From Streptomyces atratus (GTDB lineage: Bacteria; Actinomycetota; Actinomycetes; Streptomycetales; Streptomycetaceae): a stretch of DNA of 64,000 nucleotides. Position 1 is the stretch's first letter; every line of letters starts with the position of its first letter. Shown in pieces: positions 28,939 through 37,298 of this stretch. Below the pieces are notes generated by a model. That model did not search any database. It had not been told where the DNA came from and saw nothing but the letters and a program-made list of their open reading frames with translations. The DNA lies in NCBI RefSeq assembly GCF_014648655.1, contig NZ_BMRN01000002.1, forward strand, positions 248,001 through 312,000, read 5' to 3'. The position numbers and the translations under genes were made by a program.

Positions 28939-30264
28939 TCATCGCCGGTCCTCCGGTCCCGAGGTCCGGCGTTGGGAAAGCAATTCGGCCGCCGCCTCCT
29001 GATAGCGCAGCACCGCCTGCGTGGCGACCCGCAGATCGCACGGTGCGCTCCACAGCATCCGGCGTGCCGCGTCGTACCGCTCGATCAGCAGCGGGTCCTC
29101 GGCCATCCCGTGCCGGGCGACCTTCGCCTTGTACGCGTCGAGCCTGCCGCGCAGCTCCGCCCGTACGGCCAGCGGGGCCGTGACCGCGGTCAGCGACTCC
29201 CGGGCCCGCAGCAACTCCTCCTCGGCCTCCCGCTCCAGCGTCTCCAGGAGCGGGGAGAGCCGGTGCCACTGGGCATGTCTGCGGTACTCCGAAGCGGCGG
29301 CCAGCCGCTCCTGGAGCGCGGTCGCCGGTCCGCTGACCGCGGGCACCTCGGAGGCGGCGATCTTCGCCAGCACTTCGCCGCGCGCGGACCGGGCCTCGGT
29401 CAGGGTGCGGTCCGCGCGGGAGAGGACATCACGCAGGTGGACCAGACGCTGCTCGGCGTCCTGCCGGACCGCGAGCACCGCCTCGATCTCGCGGCGTACG
29501 TCGTCCAGGGCACGGGCCGCCCGGTCGTAGCGCGTGGTGTCGGGGCGTCCGCCGCCGGGCGCCGAACTTCCGGGGCCCGACAGCCAGAACGCGAGCGGGT
29601 CGGAGATCACCTGGACCCGCAGCGTGGTCAGTTCATGGGTGATCGCCTCCAGGTCGTCGCCCGCCGGGTGCTCTCCGGGCCGAACGCCGACGGAGTGCGC
29701 CAGCGAGCGGGTGCGGTGCAGCTCGGCGGCGAGGAGATCTATCCGGGCAGGCAGTGCGGACCACACGGAGTCGGAGGCGACGACCATGTCCAGCGAGCGG
29801 GCATACAGGTCGTTCATCCGGGCGACCAGCTCCTCCAGCGTGAACCGCTCGGAGAGCTTGGCCGGGCCGGTGATCGACGGATCGGGGCGGCCGACCACAT
29901 GTGCCACGGTGACACCCTGGCCGCGCAGCAGCTCGGTGAGGGCCACCAGGTCGTCCCGGTTGGGGTGGCGCCGGCGGGCCCGCACCGCGCGGGCCTCGGC
30001 CAGCGCCCCCGCGTAGGCGTCGAAATACCCCCACAGCAGCGTGATCGACTGCTCGGTGGAGGCCCAGCGTTCCTTGGTGACACCGGTCAGATCGGCGCCC
30101 TCCAGGAGCCGGCGGCCCGCGTGGTCCTGCAGGGCGAGGAGCGAGGTCTCGATCGCCTCGTGCTCCGCGCCGAGCCGGGCCAGCGCACGGTCCGCCTCGT
30201 CCCGGTCCATGACCGGGCCGGGGGGCCTCCCCGCGTAGCCGGGGAAGGAGCCCGCGACGCCCAT
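28939..30264 (-). CDS. Coiled-coil protein of unknown function in the PknG cluster
   Basis: 441 residues; GGAGAGG precedes the ATG. It is almost wholly helical and charged, with long heptad-like stretches (DDVRREIEAVLAVRQDAEQR, then REAEEELLRARESLTAV). There are no cysteines in the N-terminal half, no signal peptide and no hydrophobic membrane helix. I do not recognise a family. It lies between the kinase and the periplasmic-type binding protein, on the same strand and with modest gaps, so it may be an adaptor that couples the membrane sensor to the cytoplasmic kinase. That role is inference from position and fold only. Confidence 0.75.
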   Translation of the reverse strand: MGVAGSFPGYAGRPPGPVMDRDEADRALARLGAEHEAIETSLLALQDHAGRRLLEGADLTGVTKERWASTEQSITLLWGYFDAYAGALAEARAVRARRRHPNRDDLVALTELLRGQGVTVAHVVGRPDPSITGPAKLSERFTLEELVARMNDLYARSLDMVVASDSVWSALPARIDLLAAELHRTRSLAHSVGVRPGEHPAGDDLEAITHELTTLRVQVISDPLAFWLSGPGSSAPGGGRPDTTRYDRAARALDDVRREIEAVLAVRQDAEQRLVHLRDVLSRADRTLTEARSARGEVLAKIAASEVPAVSGPATALQERLAAASEYRRHAQWHRLSPLLETLEREAEEELLRARESLTAVTAPLAVRAELRGRLDAYKAKVARHGMAEDPLLIERYDAARRMLWSAPCDLRVATQAVLRYQEAAAELLSQRRTSGPEDRR

Positions 30265-30367
30265 CGATCACCTCTCCGCTCTTCCTGCCGGGACGGGCCC
30301 GGCAGGATCAGTGCCACTGTCTCGCCGGCCCGGTCCGCGCCGTCGCGCACACCTGACCGGCCCGGCG

Positions 30368-31495
30368 CTAGTTGCTCCGGTACTTGGGGGCCGGCGGCGC
30401 CGATATCCCCGGCAGACCGGCCTCCAGCCACTTCCGGTACGACACCATCCAGGGGCTGTCCGCACCGCCCCTGCGGTAGTCGACCAGCACCTGGTTGACC
30501 CGGGCCACCAGATCGTTCGCACCGCGCTTCGTCGCCACGCCGTAGTACTCGGTGGTGAACGGCTTGTCACCCTTGAGCTCGACCGCCGGGTCCTGAGCGG
30601 CCTGGCCGGCTGCCAGCGCGTTGTCCGTGACCACCGCGTCGACCTCGCCCAGCTGCAGCCGCACCAGGCAGTCCAGCTGGTTGGGGACGGTGAGCCGGTC
30701 CTCGTCCGCCTCGGTGCCGTCGTGCTCGTCCTTGAAGACCGAGCCGAACGACTGCTTCTCCAGCGCCTCGTACGCGGTGGAGCCCTCGGCGGTGCAGATC
30801 CGCTTGCCCGCCAGGGACTTGTCGAACCCGGTGATCGGCGACTCCTTCGGCGCGAGGACCTGCTGCCCGGTCTGGAAATAGGCCGTGGAGAACGAGACCT
30901 GTTCCAGCCGGGCGCAGTTGATCGTCATCGTCCGGACGACGACATCGACCTTGTCGTTCTCCAGGGCGGCGATCCGCTGATTGGTGGGGATGGCCCGGAA
31001 GATCACCGCGTCGGGATCGCCCAGGATGTCCTTGGCGATGGCCCGCACCAGATCGATGTCGAAGCCTTCGAGCTCGCGGTTCTCCGGATTGCGGTATCCC
31101 CAGCGGAAGCTGTTCTGGTCGACGCCCGCGATCAGCTTTCCGCGCGCTTTGATCTCCGCGACGTCCGGGCCGTCGGCGCTCGACGGCGGCAGGCTGGCCT
31201 CCGGGTCCGTGCAGTCGTCGGCCCGGGCCTGCACCGCCTGCGCCGTACCCGGCCCCGAAGCGTCCCCGCCGAAAGCGCCGGCACCGCCGTGGGAGAGCGG
31301 CACCAGGGTGAGCGAGGCCGTCACCGCGCAGGCCACGGCCATGCCCGTCACCCCGCCCCAGCCGCGCAGCCTGCCGCGGGTGGACCCAGGGCCCGTGCCG
31401 GGTTTCCCGCCGGGCTCGCGGTGCCTGGGGACCCCGTTCCCCGATCCGGCGGGAAACTCGGCACGGGCCCTCACGCCCGTGCGATTCCTGGTCAT
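30368..31495 (-). CDS. GlnH-like amino-acid binding protein with N-terminal membrane anchor
   Basis: 375 residues. The ATG at 31495 is preced by GAGGGAGAGCG; a GTG five codons upstream is less likely. About 50 basic/Pro residues precede one hydrophobic helix (GVTGMAVACAVTASLTLVPL), so the protein is a membrane-anchored extracytoplasmic type with a cytoplasmic N-tail rather than a lipoprotein. The rest is a type-3 solute-binding domain: IKARGKLIAGVDQNSFRWGY, LEGFDIDLVRAIAK, RTMTINCARLEQVSFSTAY, and AGKRICTAEGSTAYEAL. Mycobacterial GlnH binds Asp/Glu/Gln and signals to PknG through GlnX. The same three gene types are linked here, so the role is probably ligand sensing and not transport; no permease gene is present. 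Confidence 0.85.
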   Translation of the reverse strand: MTRNRTGVRARAEFPAGSGNGVPRHREPGGKPGTGPGSTRGRLRGWGGVTGMAVACAVTASLTLVPLSHGGAGAFGGDASGPGTAQAVQARADDCTDPEASLPPSSADGPDVAEIKARGKLIAGVDQNSFRWGYRNPENRELEGFDIDLVRAIAKDILGDPDAVIFRAIPTNQRIAALENDKVDVVVRTMTINCARLEQVSFSTAYFQTGQQVLAPKESPITGFDKSLAGKRICTAEGSTAYEALEKQSFGSVFKDEHDGTEADEDRLTVPNQLDCLVRLQLGEVDAVVTDNALAAGQAAQDPAVELKGDKPFTTEYYGVATKRGANDLVARVNQVLVDYRRGGADSPWMVSYRKWLEAGLPGISAPPAPKYRSN

Positions 31496-31506
31496 CGCTC
31501 TCCCTC

Positions 31507-32898
31507 TCACCGGTACTCCGAGAGCCTGCGGTTGACCCCGACGATCGCGGCGAGGGCACCCAGCGCGGCGAGCGCGGCGGCCCCGATCGGCAGCCCGCCC
31601 AGGGCCCCGCGCCCGTCCTTCGCGGCCCGGGTGAACTCGCCCTGCTCATGGGCGAGCGCCTGCTTCAGCGCCTCGTCCACCCGGTTGAAGGACTCACCCG
31701 TCGAGTCCCTCGGCCCGATGATCTGCTTCAGCGCGCCTTCGTAGTCGCCGTTGTCGTCGGTCGTGCGGGCGGTTCGGTGGCGGCCCTGCCACTCGGAGAC
31801 ACCGTTGATGGCGTTCGCCACCGGCCCGCTCCCCCGGGAGTCGTCGGCGAGCTTCCTGGCTTTCCCCAGCTCTTCACCGAGGGCCTTCATGCCCGTGTTG
31901 TAGTCGGTCTCGTACTTGTCGTTCTTGCCGTCCGGGGTGAGTACCGCGCCGCGGGCGACAAGAGTGAGGTTCTCATTGGCGCGCGCCTTCAGCGAGTCGA
32001 TCCGCGCATGATTGAGGACATCGAGGGACTGCTGCCCGTGCACATCGGCGTCCAGCAGTTCGGACCGCGCCACCGTGTGCCCCACGGCCAGCCACAGCAG
32101 CACCACGGCGGACGCGGCGGTCGCGACGAGCAGGCCGTGGTTGAAGACCCGGTTCGTCCTGCGGTAGTTGCGCCGCTGCGCCCAGAACAGTGCGGCCAGC
32201 GCCACGACACCGAGCCCGAGCGAGAGGAACGGCCAGGCCCTGGCCGAGTCGTTGTCCCGGTCGAGCCGGCCGGTCTCCGCCGTGTACAGCCGCTCGGCGG
32301 CCGGCAGCAGTACGTCGGTCATCTTCTGGTTCGCGTACCGGAGATAGGCGCCGCCCAGCGGCAGGCCCTGCCGGTTGTTGGCACGGGCCCGCTCGATCAG
32401 GCCCGCGTAGCGGGGGAGTTCCTCGTTGAGCGTGGTGATCTCGTGCCCGGAGCTCGTCGACGCGTCCGTGTTGGCCGCGGCCTTCACCAGCAGCCGGGAC
32501 GCCTCCTTGATGTCCTTGTCGTACCGGTCGTGGACATCGCGCGGCTCCTGCGCCCCGGCCAGGAAGCCGCTCGCCGCCGCGGTGTCGGCATCGGCCAGCG
32601 AGCGGTAGATGTCAGCAGCGTCGGCGCTCAGCGGCTGGCTGCGGCTCACCACGTCGTCGGCCGCGGCCGCCCGGTCGGCGATCTCGAACGCCGTCACGGC
32701 CCCGAACGCCACGACGAGCAGGGCCAGTACGGCCCCGATGATCTGGAGCCTGCCCGGTTCGGTCGTCGCCGCGGCCCGCAGCCGGTCCGTCGTCGCGGAC
32801 CAGGGACCGCGCTGCGGCGGAGCGGGTACGGCCGCGGGCGCGGGCGGCTGAGCCCGCGCGTGTTCCGGCGCCGTGCGTACATTCGGCGGGTATGTCAC
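31507..32898 (-). CDS. GlnX-like four-helix membrane sensor
   Basis: 463 residues; GGGGGAGG precedes the GTG. A Pro/Ala-rich cytoplasmic N-terminus is followed by TM1 (LQIIGAVLALLVVAFGAVTA), a helical extracytoplasmic domain of ~150 residues, TM2 (AWPFLSLGLGVVALAALFWA), a short basic loop, TM3 (LLVATAASAVVLLWLAVG), a second extracytoplasmic helical domain and TM4 (GLPIGAAALAALGALAAIVG). The two outside domains resemble helical sensor bundles. Topology and linkage match GlnX, which transmits GlnH ligand binding to PknG in mycobacteria. It is the first gene of the seven-gene minus-strand cluster, 11 bases ahead of the GlnH-like gene. Confidence 0.82.
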   Translation of the reverse strand: MTYPPNVRTAPEHARAQPPAPAAVPAPPQRGPWSATTDRLRAAATTEPGRLQIIGAVLALLVVAFGAVTAFEIADRAAAADDVVSRSQPLSADAADIYRSLADADTAAASGFLAGAQEPRDVHDRYDKDIKEASRLLVKAAANTDASTSSGHEITTLNEELPRYAGLIERARANNRQGLPLGGAYLRYANQKMTDVLLPAAERLYTAETGRLDRDNDSARAWPFLSLGLGVVALAALFWAQRRNYRRTNRVFNHGLLVATAASAVVLLWLAVGHTVARSELLDADVHGQQSLDVLNHARIDSLKARANENLTLVARGAVLTPDGKNDKYETDYNTGMKALGEELGKARKLADDSRGSGPVANAINGVSEWQGRHRTARTTDDNGDYEGALKQIIGPRDSTGESFNRVDEALKQALAHEQGEFTRAAKDGRGALGGLPIGAAALAALGALAAIVGVNRRLSEYR

Positions 32899-33212
32899 TC
32901 GACCTCCCCCTCGGCACTGACGGTGGCCCGGCCCCCCGGCCGATCGGAGGACTGGTACCCGGCCAGAAGTATGGCCGCAGGGACCGACATCCACACCAGG
33001 AACGCCTGGATCCTGCACCGGTCCACGGATGGTAGTCACACGCATTCGATCAAGGCCTGAGCCGCCGATCAAGCCGATCGGCGGACCAATCCCCGAAGCG
33101 GACCGATCTCCCCACTCATGAACACGTCCGGGACAACTGAACGGTTCCCGTGCGCAAGGGGCGTCCTGCGACGCGAAACGCCGCAGGACGCCCCTTGCGC
33201 CGGAAAGCCGTC
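32899..33212. other. Intergenic: promoter region of the PknG cluster and end of the csn operon
   Basis: 314 bases without a gene. The half next to 32898 should hold the promoter of the PknG cluster; I see no convincing -10/-35 pair. The other half carries the csn terminator described separately. Confidence 0.5.
33152..33200 (-). terminator. Hairpin terminator of the csn operon
   Basis: A 19-bp perfect stem (GCGCAAGGGGCGTCCTGCG at 33152-33170 with 33182-33200) and an 11-base loop, 12 bases after the csnK stop. No U-run. It separates csn from the PknG cluster, which runs on the same strand. Confidence 0.85.
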
Positions 33213-34187
33213 TCAGCCGTACTGCGCACGCAGCCTCTCGTGCACCCCGGCAGCCGCCCCCATGTGATCCAGGCCGAGCAGCGCGGCCCCCAGGACCGGA
33301 GGCTCCGTCACCACCCGGACCACCGCCTTCGGGGCACGTACCGCGAGGAGTTCGGCGATCTTGTCGTCCAGCTGCGGGTGACGGGCCGCCAGCACCCCGC
33401 CGCCCAGCACCACCGGTGCCTCCTCGTCCAGCAGACCGAGCCGGGTCAGCGCGACCGACGCCATCGCGACGACCTCCTGGGCCAGCCGGTCCACCAGTGC
33501 ACCCGCCACCGGGTCCCCGGCCGCCGCGGTCGCGAAGAGCACCGGAGTCAGCTCGTGCCTGCGCTCGAACTCGACCCGGCCCAGATGCAGCGCCTCGATC
33601 AGCGCGTACATCGAGTCGAGCCCGAAGTGTCCGGGCAGTGCACGGGCCAGCTCGGTCGGCTCACCGCGGCCGTCCTCCGCCCGCGAGGCGAACCACATCG
33701 CCTCCTCGGCCAGCCCCGAACCGCCACCCCAGTCACCGGATATCCGGCCTATGGCGGGGAAGCGCGCGGTCCGCCCGTCCGGCACCATGCCGACACAGTT
33801 GATCCCCGCACCGCAGACGACGGCCACACCCCGCGGCTCGTCCACCCCCGCACGCAGAATCGCGAACGTGTCGTTGCGCACCTCGACCGTGGATGCCCAG
33901 CCACGGGCACGCAGAGCCGCCGCCAACTGCTCCTCCTCCACCGGAAGATCGGCGTTGGCGAGACAGGCCGACACATGCGCGACGGAGTCCACCGGTTCGC
34001 CGGACAGCTCCAGCGCCCGGCCGACGGCCGCACCGAGAACGTCCACGGCCGCCTCGATCCCCACGACCGGCGGCTGGAAGCCACCGCCGCGGGCCGTCGA
34101 CAGCACCGTTCCGTCCTCACCGATCAGTGCCACATCGGTCTTGCTGTTCCCCGCATCGATCGCGAGGACCGAAGCGTTCACGCCCAC
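33213..34187 (-). CDS. csnK: Amino-sugar kinase, BadF/BadG-type ATPase (CsnK type)
   Basis: 324 residues. The GTG at 34187 is used; GTG 34181, which overlaps the csnH stop as GTGA, is equally plausible. Actin-like ATPase motifs: phosphate-1 VLAIDAGNSKTDVALIG, GAGINCVGMV, GRISGDWGGGSGLAEEA, and adenosine-type VVLGGGVLAA. The N-acetylglucosamine/glucosamine kinase group of the BadF family has this layout. As the last gene of an operon with a sugar ABC importer and a GH4 glycosidase, it should phosphorylate the imported or released amino sugar. From memory, S. coelicolor csnK occupies this position in the chitosan-oligosaccharide operon. Confidence 0.8.
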   Translation of the reverse strand: MGVNASVLAIDAGNSKTDVALIGEDGTVLSTARGGGFQPPVVGIEAAVDVLGAAVGRALELSGEPVDSVAHVSACLANADLPVEEEQLAAALRARGWASTVEVRNDTFAILRAGVDEPRGVAVVCGAGINCVGMVPDGRTARFPAIGRISGDWGGGSGLAEEAMWFASRAEDGRGEPTELARALPGHFGLDSMYALIEALHLGRVEFERRHELTPVLFATAAAGDPVAGALVDRLAQEVVAMASVALTRLGLLDEEAPVVLGGGVLAARHPQLDDKIAELLAVRAPKAVVRVVTEPPVLGAALLGLDHMGAAAGVHERLRAQYG

Positions 34188-35443
34188 GCCAGGTGCTCCC
34201 GGTTGTGCGCGATCAGCTTGTCGGTGAGCGCCTCGGCGTACTCGAACTGACCGATCAACGGGTGCGCGAGCAGCGCCTTGAACACCCGATCCCTGCCGCC
34301 GCGCAGCGCCGCTTCCAGGGCGAGGTCCTCGTACGCCGTCACATGGGCGATCAGACCGGCGTACAGCGGGTCCAGCTCAGGTACGGCGAGCGGGGTGGCG
34401 CCCGTCCCGTCGACCCTCGCCTGCACCTCGATCACCGCGTCGTCCGGCAGGAACGGCAGCGTCCCCCTGTTGTACGTGTTGACCACCTGCACCGGGGTGC
34501 CGCCGGAGCCGAGCAGCGAGGACGCCAGGTCCACGGCCGCCTCCGAGTAGAAGGCACCGCCGCGCTTGGCGAGCAGCGCGGGCTTCTCGTCCAGCGCCGG
34601 GTCGCCGTACATGGCGAGGAGTTCCTTCTCCATCGCGGCGACCTCGGCCGCGCGGGACGGCTTGGTGCCGAGCTCCCGTACGACCTCGTCGTGCGCGTAG
34701 AAGTAGCGCAGGTAGTAGGAGGGGACGACGCCGAGCCGGTCGACGATCGCCCGGGGCATGCGCAGGTCGTCCGCGATCGCGTCGCCGTGTTCGGCGAGCA
34801 GCTTCGGCAGGACGTTCTCGCCGTCCGGGCCGCCGAGGCGGACCCCGAGTTCCCAGGTCAGGTGGTTGAGCCCGACATGGTCGAGGTGCACCTCACCGGG
34901 TGTGACATCGAGGAGCCTGGCGAACTTGCGCTGGAAGCCGATCGCCACGTTGCACAGGCCGACGGCCTTGTGCCCGGCCTGGAGCAGCGCCCGGGTCACG
35001 ATGCCGACCGGGTTGGTGAAGTCGATGATCCAGGCGTTCGGGTTGGTACGGCGGACCCGTTCGGCGATGTCCAGGACGACGGGGACGGTGCGCAGCGCCT
35101 TGGCGAGGCCGCCGGCCCCGGTGGTCTCCTGGCCGACGCAGCCGCACTCCAGCGGCCAGGTCTCGTCCTGGTTGCGGGCGGCCTGGCCGCCCACGCGCAG
35201 CTGGAGCAGGACCGCGTCGGCGTCGGCGACACCCGCGTCGAGGTCCGAGGTGGTGACGATCCTCCCCGGGTGGCCCTGCTTGGCGAAGATCCGCCGCGCG
35301 AGGCCGCCGACGAGTTCGAGACGGCCGGCCGCCGGGTCGACGAGCACCAGCTCCTCGATGGGCAGCGTGTCCCGCAACCGGGCGAATCCGTCGATCAGTT
35401 CAGGTGTGTAGGTGGACCCGCCACCAACTACTGCGAGCTTCAT
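34178..35443 (-). CDS. csnH: GH4 family glycosidase (NAD/Mn-dependent, CsnH type)
   Basis: 421 residues. The N-terminal Rossmann motif VVGGGSTYTPELIDG binds NAD. GH4 signatures follow: VLLQLRVGGQAARNQDE, ETTGAGGLAKALRTVPV, FTNPVGIVTRAL, the metal-binding Cys in GLCNVAIGFQRK, and HVGLNHLTW. GH4 enzymes cleave by an oxidation-elimination mechanism and often act on phosphorylated disaccharides. Here the likely substrate is a glucosamine oligosaccharide or its phosphate, given the operon. Start is two bases after the csnG stop; stop overlaps csnK. Confidence 0.88.
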   Translation of the reverse strand: MKLAVVGGGSTYTPELIDGFARLRDTLPIEELVLVDPAAGRLELVGGLARRIFAKQGHPGRIVTTSDLDAGVADADAVLLQLRVGGQAARNQDETWPLECGCVGQETTGAGGLAKALRTVPVVLDIAERVRRTNPNAWIIDFTNPVGIVTRALLQAGHKAVGLCNVAIGFQRKFARLLDVTPGEVHLDHVGLNHLTWELGVRLGGPDGENVLPKLLAEHGDAIADDLRMPRAIVDRLGVVPSYYLRYFYAHDEVVRELGTKPSRAAEVAAMEKELLAMYGDPALDEKPALLAKRGGAFYSEAAVDLASSLLGSGGTPVQVVNTYNRGTLPFLPDDAVIEVQARVDGTGATPLAVPELDPLYAGLIAHVTAYEDLALEAALRGGRDRVFKALLAHPLIGQFEYAEALTDKLIAHNREHLAWA

Positions 35444-35445
35444 AG

Positions 35446-36357
35446 TCAGCCCTTTACTCCGGTCAGTGTGACGCCCTCGACAAAAGCCTTTTGAGCGAAG
35501 AAGAAGACGAGGATCACGGGGGCCATGACCAGTACGGTCGCGGCCATGGTCAGGTTCCAGTCGGTGTGGTGTGCGCTCTTGAAGGAATCCAGGCCGTAAC
35601 TGAGCGTCCAGGCACCCGGGTTCTCCGACGCGTAGATCTGCGGGCCGAAGTAGTCGTTCCAGGCGTAGAAGAACTGGAAGAGCGCGACGGCGGCGATGCC
35701 CGGCTTGGCCATCGGTACGACGACCTTCAGCAGGGTGCGCAGCTCACCGCAGCCGTCGACCTTCGCCGCGTCGAGGTACTCGTTCGGGATGGTCAGCAGG
35801 AACTGCCGCAGCAGGAAGATGGAGAACGCGTCACCGAAGGCCATCGGGATGATCAGCGGCCAGAGCGTGCCGGACATGTCCAGCTGCTTCGCCCAGAACA
35901 GATACATCGGGATGACGACGACCTGCGGCGGCAGCATCATCATCGAGATGACGAGCATCAGCGAGAGATGCCGCCCGCGGAAGCGGAACTTGGCGAGCGC
36001 GTACGCCACGGGCAGCGACGAGACGACGGTGAGGACGGTGCCGAGCCCCGCGTACAGCAGGGTGTTGCGCCACCAGGTCAGGAAGCCGTCGGTCTCGAAG
36101 ACCCGCCGGTAGTTGCTCCACTCGAAGGGGTGCGGCCACAGATCGCGGGTCAGCGCCTGCTGGTCGCTCATCAGCGAGGTGAGCAGCAGGAAGACGAACG
36201 GCAGCACGAAGAAGAGCGCGGCGGCGACGCCGAGCGCGTGCACCGCGATCCAGTTCAGCAGCGACTTGCGCCGCGCGACGCGTTCGGCCGGGGTGGCCGG
36301 GCCGGTCGCGGGGCCGGCCGTCTTCACGGCGTCGAGAGTCTGCGCCACGTCACTCAC
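35446..36357 (-). CDS. csnG: Sugar ABC transporter permease (CsnG type)
   Basis: 303 residues. The GTG overlaps the csnF stop by eight bases. Six predicted helices, beginning ALGVAAALFFVLPFVFLLLT, and a type-I importer EAA loop EYLDAAKVDGCGELRTLLKV in the second half. This is the MalG-like member of the permease pair. There is no ATPase gene in the operon; Streptomyces sugar importers of this kind usually share the MsiK ATPase encoded elsewhere. Confidence 0.9.
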   Translation of the reverse strand: MSDVAQTLDAVKTAGPATGPATPAERVARRKSLLNWIAVHALGVAAALFFVLPFVFLLLTSLMSDQQALTRDLWPHPFEWSNYRRVFETDGFLTWWRNTLLYAGLGTVLTVVSSLPVAYALAKFRFRGRHLSLMLVISMMMLPPQVVVIPMYLFWAKQLDMSGTLWPLIIPMAFGDAFSIFLLRQFLLTIPNEYLDAAKVDGCGELRTLLKVVVPMAKPGIAAVALFQFFYAWNDYFGPQIYASENPGAWTLSYGLDSFKSAHHTDWNLTMAATVLVMAPVILVFFFAQKAFVEGVTLTGVKG

Positions 36358-37291
36358 CTGCCTGGATCAGTCCGCTGCGGCGCCGCATCAGCAGTGCGGT
36401 GAACGCCATGGCGAGTACGAAGAGAACGAGCGCGACCACGCAGGCGGAGCCGTAGTCGAAGCGCTGGAAACCGAGGTTGTAGACGACCTGCGGCAGCGTC
36501 AGTGTCGACTTGTCGGGATAGCCCGGTTCGAACTGCTGCCCGGAGCCGCCCATCACACCCGAGGCGACCTTCCCGGCCACGAACGGCTGGGTGTAGTACT
36601 GCATCGTCTGGATGATCCCGGTGACCACCGCGAACAGGATGATCGGCGAGATGTTCGGCAGGGTGACGAAGCGGAACCGCTGGGACGCGGTCGCCCCGTC
36701 CAGCTCCGCCGCCTCGTACTGCTCCTTCGGTACGTCGAGCAGCGCGGCCATGAAGATCACCATCAGGTCGCCCACCCCCCACACCGCGAGTGCGGTCAGC
36801 GCCGGCTTGGACCAGGTGGCGTCGGTGAACCAGCCCGGCGTGGGCAGGCCCAGATCGCCGAGGATCGAATTGACCGGCCCCGTACCCGGGTTGAGCAGGA
36901 AGACGAAGCCGAGGGTCGCCGCGACCGGCGGGGCCAGATACGGCAGGTAGAACAGGGTGCGGAAGACACCGGTACCCGTCTTGATCTTGGTGATCAACAG
37001 CCCGACACCGAGGCCGAACACCACCCGGCAGGTCACCATGACGACGACCAGCCAGAGCGTGTTGCGCAGCGCGGGCCAGAACAGCGGGTAGTCGTTGAAG
37101 ACGTACGACCAGTTCTTCAGCCCGCTGAACTCGGGGGCCGTGAAACCGTCGTACGAGGTGAAGGAGAAGTAGACGGTGGAGATCAGCGGGTAGGCGAAGA
37201 AGACGCAGAACCCGATCAGCCACGGCGACATGAAGGCCGCTGTCCGAAGCGCCGACCGGCGGCGCTTTGCACGGAGTGTGTACGTGGTCAT
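36350..37291 (-). CDS. csnF: Sugar ABC transporter permease (CsnF type)
   Basis: 313 residues, MalF-like. After a basic start (RAKRRRSALR) there are six helices, the first WLIGFCVFFAYPLISTVYF, and an EAA loop EQYEAAELDGATASQRFRFV. It starts seven bases after the csnE stop. It pairs with CsnG to form the membrane channel for the oligosaccharide captured by CsnE. Confidence 0.9.
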   Translation of the reverse strand: MTTYTLRAKRRRSALRTAAFMSPWLIGFCVFFAYPLISTVYFSFTSYDGFTAPEFSGLKNWSYVFNDYPLFWPALRNTLWLVVVMVTCRVVFGLGVGLLITKIKTGTGVFRTLFYLPYLAPPVAATLGFVFLLNPGTGPVNSILGDLGLPTPGWFTDATWSKPALTALAVWGVGDLMVIFMAALLDVPKEQYEAAELDGATASQRFRFVTLPNISPIILFAVVTGIIQTMQYYTQPFVAGKVASGVMGGSGQQFEPGYPDKSTLTLPQVVYNLGFQRFDYGSACVVALVLFVLAMAFTALLMRRRSGLIQAGE

Positions 37292-37298
37292 CGCGGCG

